From: Actinomadura geliboluensis
GTDB lineage: Bacteria; Actinomycetota; Actinomycetes; Streptosporangiales; Streptosporangiaceae
Assembly (NCBI RefSeq): GCF_005889745.1
Contig: NZ_VCKZ01000014.1
Span: 1-46,667, forward strand
Reading direction: 5' to 3'
DNA length: 46,667 nt
The position numbers and the translations under genes are program-made. The notes beneath the pieces are model-generated. The model searched no databases. It worked only from the letters and a program-made list of their open reading frames with translations, and was not told the DNA's origin. Below are positions 1 through 6,171 of this stretch, piece by piece (position 1 is the stretch's first letter; each line of letters starts with the position of its first letter).

Positions 1-361
1 CCCACAGCCCGCGCCCGCCCGCCAGCGCCGCGAGGTCCGCGGCCTCGGCCGCACTGGTGACGGCCGGTTTCTCCAGGAGCACGTGCTTGCCCGCCTCCAG
101 CGCCCGGCGGCCCCACGGGTGGTGCAGGCCGGACGGCAGCGGGACATAGACCGCGTCGACGTCGGGCCGGGCGAGCAACTCCTCGTAGCCCGCCAGCGCG
201 TCGCCGCCGAACCGCGCGGCGAACCGCTCCGCCTTGGCCCGGTCGCGGCTGGCGCAGGCCACGAGCGCGACGTCCGGCACCCGCTCCATCGCCGGCAGGG
301 CGTTGCGCCAGGCGATGTCGGCGCAGCCCAGCAGCCCCATGCGCAGCGGCGGTGGCCGCAT
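1..361 (-). CDS. NDP-hexose 3-ketoreductase, Gfo/Idh/MocA family (N-terminal part, cut by window edge)
   Basis: Only the first 120 codons are in the window; the gene continues past the left edge. The N-terminus carries a Rossmann nucleotide-binding motif (G-L-L-G-C-A-D-I-A at residues 9-17), and further in is the E-K-P-A motif typical of Gfo/Idh/MocA oxidoreductases. Members of this family in deoxysugar pathways (KijD10 and SpnN type) reduce the 3-keto group formed by the 2,3-dehydratase and so complete C-2 deoxygenation. The partner dehydratase is encoded 25 bases upstream on the same strand, which supports that role. The ATG at 361 is chosen because an AGAGGAAGGGG ribosome site precedes it; a second in-frame Met is residue 8. 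The substrate is inferred from context, since the C-terminal substrate domain is not visible. Confidence 0.85.
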   Translation of the reverse strand, partial: MRPPPLRMGLLGCADIAWRNALPAMERVPDVALVACASRDRAKAERFAARFGGDALAGYEELLARPDVDAVYVPLPSGLHHPWGRRALEAGKHVLLEKPAVTSAAEAADLAALAGGRGLW

Positions 362-386
362 CGTTCGTCCCCTTCCTCTCGGGCCG

Positions 387-1835
387 TCACCACAGGCTGT
401 GCACGCACGCCAGCAGGCTGCGCGCCTCGATGTCCAGGTAGTGGCCGTGCTGCACCAGCTCCATGAGCTGCCGCACCGTCAGCCAGCGGTAGTTCTCGGG
501 GACGCGGGCCGGGAAGCCGTCACCCGCCTCCACCACCCGGTAGCGGGTCTGGGCGTGGTAGAAGCGCCCGCCCTCCTCCGACAGCAGCGTGTCGAAGCGC
601 ACCCGCGCCGGGTCGGCGGTCATCGCCTCCGCGCCGAAGGGCAGCGCGGCGGCGGCCGCGGCCGGGTCGGCGCACGGCGGCACGTACACGGTCGGCGCCA
701 GCTCCACCAGATCGCGGAGGCCGGGCTGCGGCCGGGCCTGGACCAGCAGGTGCAGGACGCCGCCGAACGAGCGGGCGACGAAGGCCGCCGCCGCGTGCCC
801 GCGCGGCGCGAGCAGCGGCTGCGACCAGGTCGCGACCTCCCGGTTCCCGGCCCGCACGCGGGTCGCCAGGATCCGGAAGCCGCCCCGGCCGTCGTCGGCG
901 ATCTCGTCCGCGGAGCGCGCCCAGCCGGCGACGCCGTTCAGCGGGACGAGGTCCACCCGCCAGTGGCACGCCGCCTTCATCTCGGTGAACCAGCTCAGCA
1001 CCTCCCGCCGGGAGTGCAGCGCGCCCGACCCGCCGGCCGCGTAGGAGCGCAGCAGCGCACCCGTGAACGCCTCGTCCGGGCCGGCGCGGTGCTCCGCGAG
1101 GTGGTCGCCGGGGCGCGGGGCGGTGAACGGGATCGACGCGAGGACGGTCCGCGCGTCCATGCTCACCAGGTTGTCGTGCGCCAGCAGGGCGCGCAGCTCG
1201 CCGATGGTCACCCAGTGGAAGTCGTCGTGGTCGGGCACGTCCCCGAGCGCCTGCACCACCATGTTGCGGTTGCGCTTGCCGAGGAACCACGCGCCCTGCT
1301 CGGACTGCAGCACGTCCACCAGCACCCGGGAGCCGCGCCGCGGCGCGAGGAAGTACTCCAGGTACCGGGTCCGCGCGCCGCGGTGCACCCGGCTGTAGTT
1401 GCTGCGGGTCGCCTGGACGGTCGGCGAGAGCTGCACCGCGTTGACGTTGCCCGGCTCCATCTTCGCCTGCATGAGGAAATGCAGGACGCCGTCGAATTCC
1501 TTGGCCAGGATCCCGAGAATGCCGATCTCCGGCTGGTGCAGGATCGGCTGCGACCAGAGCTCGGCCCCGCCCTCGCTCACCCGCAGCCCCTCGACCGTGA
1601 AGAATCTGCCGCTCGCGTGCCGCAGATTTCCGGTGTCCGGCGCGAAATGCCAGCTGTCCATTTCACGGAACGGGATCCGGGTGACCTCGAAGCGGCCGTC
1701 CCGGTGCCGCCCGTCCCACCACTTGCGGAACGCCGAGGACGGTCCCGCCTGGTGGTCGATGGAGGCCGACAGGGTGAACTTCGCGGCTCCGTCCAGCGTG
1801 TGATCGTCTTCCGAGGGCGCGATCGCAGGGCTCAC
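387..1835 (-). CDS. NDP-hexose 2,3-dehydratase
   Basis: The 482-residue protein matches the TylCVI/EryBVI/SpnO-type NDP-4-keto-6-deoxyhexose 2,3-dehydratases, which remove the C-2 hydroxyl to give an unstable 3,4-diketo sugar. The internal duplication of this family is visible: the W-S-Q-P motif, a G-V-L-H-F/L-L-x-Q-A stretch, a serine/glutamate-rich strand and a W-(V/L)-T-(I/V)-x-x-L helix each occur once per half, near residues 100-240 and 335-470. An open frame extends to 1967, but I place the start at GTG 1835 because GGAGG sits six bases before it; the ATG at 1871 has no comparable site. The following gene is the matching 3-ketoreductase. A promoter-like TTGTCG-17 bp-TATGAA lies just upstream. 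Confidence 0.9.
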   Translation of the reverse strand: MSPAIAPSEDDHTLDGAAKFTLSASIDHQAGPSSAFRKWWDGRHRDGRFEVTRIPFREMDSWHFAPDTGNLRHASGRFFTVEGLRVSEGGAELWSQPILHQPEIGILGILAKEFDGVLHFLMQAKMEPGNVNAVQLSPTVQATRSNYSRVHRGARTRYLEYFLAPRRGSRVLVDVLQSEQGAWFLGKRNRNMVVQALGDVPDHDDFHWVTIGELRALLAHDNLVSMDARTVLASIPFTAPRPGDHLAEHRAGPDEAFTGALLRSYAAGGSGALHSRREVLSWFTEMKAACHWRVDLVPLNGVAGWARSADEIADDGRGGFRILATRVRAGNREVATWSQPLLAPRGHAAAAFVARSFGGVLHLLVQARPQPGLRDLVELAPTVYVPPCADPAAAAAALPFGAEAMTADPARVRFDTLLSEEGGRFYHAQTRYRVVEAGDGFPARVPENYRWLTVRQLMELVQHGHYLDIEARSLLACVHSLW

Positions 1836-1866
1836 CGGGTGCCTCCGTCCAGGTCTCGGCGGCCAG

Positions 1867-1895
1867 TTCATACGGGCCCGCTGAAGCGGCGACAA
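1867..1895 (-). promoter_or_regulatory. Candidate sigma-70-type promoter of the 2,3-dehydratase operon
   Basis: Read on the minus strand, TTGTCG (1895-1890) is followed by a 17-base spacer and TATGAA (1872-1867). Transcription would start near 1860, about 25 bases before the GTG at 1835. The -35 hexamer lies inside one copy of a direct repeat. Predicted by eye only. Confidence 0.5.
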
Positions 1896-1919
1896 TGCGC
1901 CGCCAAAGTCGGCGACAAA
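1887..1919. repeat. 10-bp direct repeat CGGCGACAAW, two copies 23 bp apart, in a divergent promoter region
   Basis: CGGCGACAAT (1887-1896) and CGGCGACAAA (1910-1919) lie in the 177-bp region between the divergent 2,3-dehydratase and DrrA-like genes. One copy overlaps the candidate -35 of the leftward promoter. Two repeats about two helical turns apart over a -35 resemble activator sites such as those of SARPs, though the spacing is 23 rather than 22 bp and the binding protein is unknown. Confidence 0.45.
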
Positions 1920-2012
1920 GGCGCTGTAAATGACTTTCCCAGTATTGCGCGGCGGAATTCCGATCATTTACGCTGCGGGCGTTATCTGCCGATGTCCGAC
2001 AGCGGAGGGTGC

Positions 2013-2990
2013 ATGGACGACGCGATGATCGCGGCCGAGGGGCTGCGGAAGCGGTTCGGCGAGACCTGGGCGCTGGCCGGCCTGGACCTGCGCGTCGCGC
2101 CGGGCACCGTCTGCGGGCTGCTCGGACCGAACGGCGCGGGCAAGACCACCGCGGTGCGGGTGCTGTCCACGCTGTGCGCGCCGGACGCCGGACGGGCCAG
2201 GATCGCCGGGTTCGACGCCGTGACGGAGCCCGCGCAGGTGCGCGCCCGGATCGGGGTCGCCCGCCAGTACGCCGCGCTCGATGAGGCGCTCACCGGGCGC
2301 GACAACCTGCGCCTGTTCGGCCGGCTCTACCATCTGTCCCGCCGTGAGGCCCGGCGGCGGGCCGACGAGCTGCTGGACCGGTTCCGGCTGGCGCACGCCG
2401 CCGACCGGCAGGTGCGCACCTACTCCGGCGGCATGCGCCGCCGGCTCGACCTGATCACCAGCCTGATCATCGCGCCGAAGGTGCTGTTCCTGGACGAGCC
2501 GACGACCGGGCTCGACCCGCTCAGCCGGGGCGAGATCTGGGACACCGTCCGCACCCTCGTCGCCGAGGGCACCACGGTGCTGCTCACCACGCAGTACCTG
2601 GAGGAGGCCGATCAGCTCGCCGACGACATCGCGGTGGTGGACCGGGGCCGGATCGTCGCGTCCGGCCCGCCCGACGAGCTGAAGGGCATCATCGGCGACC
2701 GGGTGGACGTCACGCTGGCCCGTCCCGCCCCGGTGGAGCGGGCGGCGGCGCTGCTCGCGGCCGAGATCGGCGACGGGCCCGCCGAGCTGCGCGAGGACGG
2801 CTTCAGCCTGCCGGTCCCGACCGGCGCGGCGACCCTGGTCGACGTCGTGCGGCGGCTGGACGCCGGGGGGATCGCGGCGGTGGACGTCGCGCTGCGCCGT
2901 CCCACCCTGGACGAGGTGTTCCTGCACCTGACCGCGCGGGGCGGCGGGGATCCCGAACGGGCCGGCGACCAGGTGCGGGAGGCGGTGTGA
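2013..2990 (+). CDS. DrrA-like ABC transporter ATP-binding protein (antibiotic export/resistance)
   Basis: This 325-residue cytoplasmic ATPase powers an ABC-2 exporter with the permease that follows. Walker A is G-P-N-G-A-G-K-T (38-45), the signature is Y-S-G-G-M (136-140) and Walker B is V-L-F-L-D-E-P (156-162). The H-loop position reads T-T-Q-Y-L-E-E-A-D, with Gln instead of His, as is typical of the DrrA (daunorubicin resistance) family. A long C-terminal domain after about residue 225 also fits DrrA. ATG 2013 follows GGAGGG closely (4-base spacing); ATG 2025 is an alternative. The stop overlaps the next start (TGATG), so translation is coupled. Export of, or self-resistance to, the cluster product is the likely role; the substrate is inferred. 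Confidence 0.9.
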   Translation: MDDAMIAAEGLRKRFGETWALAGLDLRVAPGTVCGLLGPNGAGKTTAVRVLSTLCAPDAGRARIAGFDAVTEPAQVRARIGVARQYAALDEALTGRDNLRLFGRLYHLSRREARRRADELLDRFRLAHAADRQVRTYSGGMRRRLDLITSLIIAPKVLFLDEPTTGLDPLSRGEIWDTVRTLVAEGTTVLLTTQYLEEADQLADDIAVVDRGRIVASGPPDELKGIIGDRVDVTLARPAPVERAAALLAAEIGDGPAELREDGFSLPVPTGAATLVDVVRRLDAGGIAAVDVALRRPTLDEVFLHLTARGGGDPERAGDQVREAV

Positions 2991-3841
2991 TGGCGGCCCG
3001 GGGAGGTGCCGCCGCGACGGTCCCCGTCGTCCCGACGACGGCGGCGGCGCGGCTGCGCTGGGCCGTGGCCGACGGGCTGACCCTCGTCGGCCGCCCGCTG
3101 ACCCAGCTCCGCCGCCAGCCGCAGGTGCTGGTCGCCGCGCTGATGTTCCCGGTGATCATGGTGCTGCTGTTCGGCTACGTGCTGGGCAGCGCCGTCGAGG
3201 TGCCCGGCGGCGGCGACTACCGCGAGTACCTGATGCCGGGCCTGTTCGTGATGATGTCGTTCACCAGCGTCTCCACCGTCGCGACCGACGCGGCCGTGGA
3301 CGCGCAGCGCGGCATCCTGGACCGGATCCGCTCGATGCCGGTGTCGCGGGTCGCGGTGCCGCTGGGGCAGTCCGGGGCGGACATGCTCATCGGCACGATC
3401 GGCCTGCTGCTGATGATGGCCTGCGGCGTGGTGGTCGGCTGGCAGCCGCACGCGGGCGCGGCGAACGCCGCCGCCGCGGTCGGGCTGACGCTGCTGCTGC
3501 GGTACGCGATGACGTGGGTGGGCCTGTTCATCGGGCTGGCCGCGGGCTCGGAGGAGATGGCCGGGCGGCTCGCCCCGTTCTTCTTCCCGGTCGCGCTGAT
3601 CTCGACCGCGTTCGTGCCCACCGGCGACATGCCGGGCTGGCTGCGCACCATCGCCGAATGGAACCCGGTCAGCGCCGGGGTGGTGGCCGGGCGGGAGCTG
3701 TTCGGCAGCCCAGGTGCCCGGCTGGCGGACCCGGCGCTGCCCCTGCAACATCCGGTGATCGCCACCGTGGCGTGGTCGGTGGCGCTGCTGGCCGTTTTCG
3801 TGCCGCTGACGGTGCGCAGCTACCGGGTGAAGGAGACCTGA
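2990..3841 (+). CDS. DrrB-like ABC-2 type membrane permease
   Basis: The 283-residue integral membrane protein has about six hydrophobic segments (roughly residues 47-65, 80-95, 125-148, 160-185, 195-212 and 250-272). It also has the conserved cytoplasmic stretch ending R-I-R-S-M-P-V-S-R that is typical of ABC-2 permeases of the DrrB type. It forms the channel for the ATPase encoded just upstream, with which it shares a TGATG stop/start overlap; GTG 2987 is an in-frame alternative start one codon earlier. Its 3' end overlaps the convergent sensor kinase gene by 22 bp, so the two messages are antisense at their tails. Likely exporter of the spirotetronate-type product. Confidence 0.88.
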   Translation: MAARGGAAATVPVVPTTAAARLRWAVADGLTLVGRPLTQLRRQPQVLVAALMFPVIMVLLFGYVLGSAVEVPGGGDYREYLMPGLFVMMSFTSVSTVATDAAVDAQRGILDRIRSMPVSRVAVPLGQSGADMLIGTIGLLLMMACGVVVGWQPHAGAANAAAAVGLTLLLRYAMTWVGLFIGLAAGSEEMAGRLAPFFFPVALISTAFVPTGDMPGWLRTIAEWNPVSAGVVAGRELFGSPGARLADPALPLQHPVIATVAWSVALLAVFVPLTVRSYRVKET

Positions 3842-5103
3842 GCGTCGTCGCCGGCCGTGTCCGGGCCGGTCGGCAGGGTCGCCTCCACCCGGAAGCCGCC
3901 GCCGTCCGCCGGCCCGGCGGCGAACGACCCGCCGACCATCTCGACCCGCTGCCGCAGGCCGCGCAGCCCCATCCCGGAGCCGGCGGCGGCGAGCACCCCG
4001 TCCTCGCCGGTGGGGGCGGTGTTGGCCACGGTCACCGAAACCGTCCCGGGGTCGCGGCGCAGCCGCACCTCGACCCGCGCGCCGGGGGCGTGCTTGCGCA
4101 CGTTGGTGAGGGCCTCCTGGACGACGCGGTGGACGGTGCGGCCGACCGCGGGCGGGGCGAGCGGCGGGCCGCCCTCCTCCGCCAGCGCGACCGGCACCCC
4201 CACCGACTCCGACTCGGCGATCAGCCGGGACAGGTCGATCCGCTCGGCCGGCCCCGGGCCGTCGCGGGGCGGGGCGATCGGTTCGCCGCCGCGCCGCAGC
4301 AGGCCCACCACGTCCCGCAGCTCCTCCAGCGCGGCGCAGCCGGTGGAGCGGATCTGCTCGACGGCGGCGCGCGACTCCTCGTCCGGCAGGGTGACCCGCA
4401 GGGCGCCGGCCTGCAGCACCATGAGGCTGACCTGGTGGGTGACCACGTCGTGCATCTCGGCGGCGAGGCGCGCCCGCTCCTCCGCGCGCGCCTGCTCGGC
4501 CAGCAGGTGGCGTTCCCGCTCCGCGCGCTCGGCGCGTTCGACCAGCGTGTGCACCATGCGGCGGCGCGCCCCCGCGTACAGCCCGAGCAGCGCGCCGACC
4601 GCGAGGAAGGCCATGCTGCGGAAGACCACCGCGTCGGTGGAGCCGGGGCCGCCCTGCTCCGGGCCGGGGATCGCCCAGCCCATCAGCGCCGCGCCCACGG
4701 CCATCACCGCCGGCGGCGCCCAGGCGGTGCGGGCGCTCCTGACGAAGGCGAGCGCGGCGTACGCGGCGAAGGGCGCGGCGGGCGTCCAGGCGAGCAGTTC
4801 GGTGTAGTCGGCGTCCCCACCGTGCCGGAAGAAGGTGCCGGGGACGACCAGCTCCGCCGCCGGGACCAGCACCGCCGCGACGGCCACCGCCCAGGTGGCG
4901 GCGAGCGGCGCGCGGCGGCGCCAGAACAGCGCCGGCGCCAGCCCGGGGACGAGCAGGTAGGTGAGGCCGCCGGCCGGCTTCAGCGGAGCGTCCGGCGTCG
5001 CGGTGACGGCGAGGCCGAGCAGCAGGACGGCCAGTACCACGGCGAGGTCGGTGAGGACGGCACCCCGGGGGGTGCTCCAGGGGCGCCGCAGCACAGGCTT
5101 CAC
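3820..5103 (-). CDS. Orphan two-component sensor histidine kinase (HisKA_3/NarL-partner type)
   Basis: The 427-residue membrane kinase has five to six N-terminal hydrophobic segments (to about residue 178), a short coiled stretch rich in E-R-A, then the dimerisation/phosphoacceptor box M-H-D-V-V-T-H-Q with phospho-His at 218. The C-terminal ATPase has an N-box (residues E-A-L-T-N-V-R-K-H) and a G-box (G-S-G-M-G-L-R-G-L-R). This is the LuxR/NarL-coupled kinase subfamily, but no response regulator is encoded in the window. GTG 5103 is the best start although no clear ribosome site precedes it. A TACATT box lies only 7-12 bases upstream, so the transcript may be leaderless. It is convergent with drrB and divergent from the MacB-like operon, and may control either. 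Its signal is unknown. Confidence 0.85.
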   Translation of the reverse strand: MKPVLRRPWSTPRGAVLTDLAVVLAVLLLGLAVTATPDAPLKPAGGLTYLLVPGLAPALFWRRRAPLAATWAVAVAAVLVPAAELVVPGTFFRHGGDADYTELLAWTPAAPFAAYAALAFVRSARTAWAPPAVMAVGAALMGWAIPGPEQGGPGSTDAVVFRSMAFLAVGALLGLYAGARRRMVHTLVERAERAERERHLLAEQARAEERARLAAEMHDVVTHQVSLMVLQAGALRVTLPDEESRAAVEQIRSTGCAALEELRDVVGLLRRGGEPIAPPRDGPGPAERIDLSRLIAESESVGVPVALAEEGGPPLAPPAVGRTVHRVVQEALTNVRKHAPGARVEVRLRRDPGTVSVTVANTAPTGEDGVLAAAGSGMGLRGLRQRVEMVGGSFAAGPADGGGFRVEATLPTGPDTAGDDAQVSFTR

Positions 5104-5163
5104 GCACTCAAATGTAAGCGCTCCCGGCCCGCCGCCGGGTGTGCCCGCGGCGGTGCGGGGCCC

Positions 5164-5205
5164 TACGAAAGTGGCTTCCCGCGTCCGGCGGCCTGCACCT
5201 TCGTA
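5164..5205. promoter_or_regulatory. Imperfect inverted repeat (TACGAAAGTG ... GCACCTTCGTA), candidate response-regulator operator
   Basis: The left arm TACGAAAGTG (5164-5173) and right arm GCACCTTCGTA (5195-5205) are near-mirror images separated by about 21 bases. The site lies between the divergent sensor kinase and MacB-like genes. A possible -10 box TACCTT follows at 5218-5223, which puts the right arm over the -35 position of a rightward promoter. The CGAAAGT core recurs at 30263. Confidence 0.45.
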
Positions 5206-5300
5206 CGCCGCGCTCCGTACCTTGCCCGCTGTCGGCGACCCCCGCCGAGCGGCTGGAATCGAGACGAGGCCGGAGCACCGGCGGCCGGCCCCGCGAAGCC

Positions 5301-5354
5301 ACGTGACCACGCGAGTCCACGTGACCACGCGAGTCCACGCGACCCCGCAAGTCC
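5301..5354. repeat. 18-bp tandem repeat, three copies (two identical), before the MacB-like operon
   Basis: ACGTGACCACGCGAGTCC occurs at 5301-5318 and again identically at 5319-5336. A third copy (5337-5354) differs at three positions, and a more degenerate unit may precede at 5283-5300. The array ends 34 bases before the ATG at 5389, inside the likely 5' leader or promoter. It could be an operator array or simple slippage repeat. Confidence 0.7.
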
Positions 5355-5388
5355 CGTGACGAGGAACCTCCTGATGAAGGAAACGGAT

Positions 5389-6171
5389 ATGAGCAGCAGC
5401 GCAACCGCGAGTACCGAGCCGCGCGTCGCCGCGGCCGCCGCGCGGGCCGAGCACGTCACCAAGACCTACGTGACCGGCGCGGCCACCGTCACCGCGCTCG
5501 ACGACGTCAGCGTGGAGATCCCCCGGGCCCGGTTCACCGCGGTCATGGGGCCGTCCGGGTCCGGCAAGTCCACGCTCATGCACTGCATGGCCGGGCTGGA
5601 CCGGGTCAGCGGCGGCGAGGTCTACATCGGCGACGCGGCCCTGTCCGGCCTGAACGACAAGCGCCTCACCGCGCTGCGCCGGGACAAGATCGGCTTCGTC
5701 TTCCAGGCGTTCAACCTCGTCCCGACGCTGACGGCGCTGGAGAACATCACGCTCCCGATGGACATCGCGGGCCGCAAGCCGGACCGGGCCTGGGTCGACA
5801 AGATCATCGACACGGTGGGGCTGCGGCCCCGGCTCGGCCACCGGCCGGCCGAGCTGTCCGGCGGGCAGCAGCAGCGGGTCGCCTGCGCCCGCGCGCTGGC
5901 CTCCCGCCCGGAGATCGTCTTCGCGGACGAGCCGACCGGCAACCTCGACTCCCGCTCCAGCGGCGAGGTGCTGGCGTTCCTGCGGGACTCGGTGCGCGAC
6001 CTGGAGCAGACCATCGTGATGGTCACCCACGACCCGGCCGCCGCGGGCTACGCCGACGAGGTGCTGTTCCTGTCCGACGGGAAGATCGTCGACCGGATGG
6101 CCGAGCCGACCGCGGAGCGCGTCCTGGAGCGCATGAAGGGCTTCGAGCTGCCGGGGGGCGAGCGGTCGTGA
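5389..6171 (+). CDS. MacB/LolD-type ABC transporter ATP-binding protein
   Basis: The 260-residue ATPase is of the family that partners FtsX-like permeases. It shows G-P-S-G-S-G-K-S (Walker A), F-Q-A-F-N-L-V-P (Q-loop), the signature L-S-G-G-Q-Q-Q-R and Walker B F-A-D-E-P-T-G-N-L-D, then V-T-H-D for the switch His. All catalytic motifs are intact. I prefer ATG 5389, preceded by AAGGA at 8-base spacing, over the in-frame ATG at 5374. The stop overlaps the permease start. In actinomycetes such pairs often sit beside a kinase/regulator pair that responds to cell-envelope stress; here only the kinase is present. Role in export or envelope protection is inferred. Confidence 0.9.
   Translation: MSSSATASTEPRVAAAAARAEHVTKTYVTGAATVTALDDVSVEIPRARFTAVMGPSGSGKSTLMHCMAGLDRVSGGEVYIGDAALSGLNDKRLTALRRDKIGFVFQAFNLVPTLTALENITLPMDIAGRKPDRAWVDKIIDTVGLRPRLGHRPAELSGGQQQRVACARALASRPEIVFADEPTGNLDSRSSGEVLAFLRDSVRDLEQTIVMVTHDPAAAGYADEVLFLSDGKIVDRMAEPTAERVLERMKGFELPGGERS

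Noticed and set aside
1836..1967. N-terminal extension of the 2,3-dehydratase to position 1967
   Set aside because: The added residues cover the promoter-like sequence, and GTG 1835 has a GGAGG site at ideal distance.
234..2012. 5' extension of the DrrA-like frame as one 918-codon gene
   Set aside because: The extension is antisense to the 2,3-dehydratase and 3-ketoreductase genes and has low-complexity composition; ATG 2013 begins exactly where homology to DrrA starts.
5301..5354. CRISPR array
   Set aside because: The 18-bp units are directly adjacent with no spacers, and no cas genes are present.
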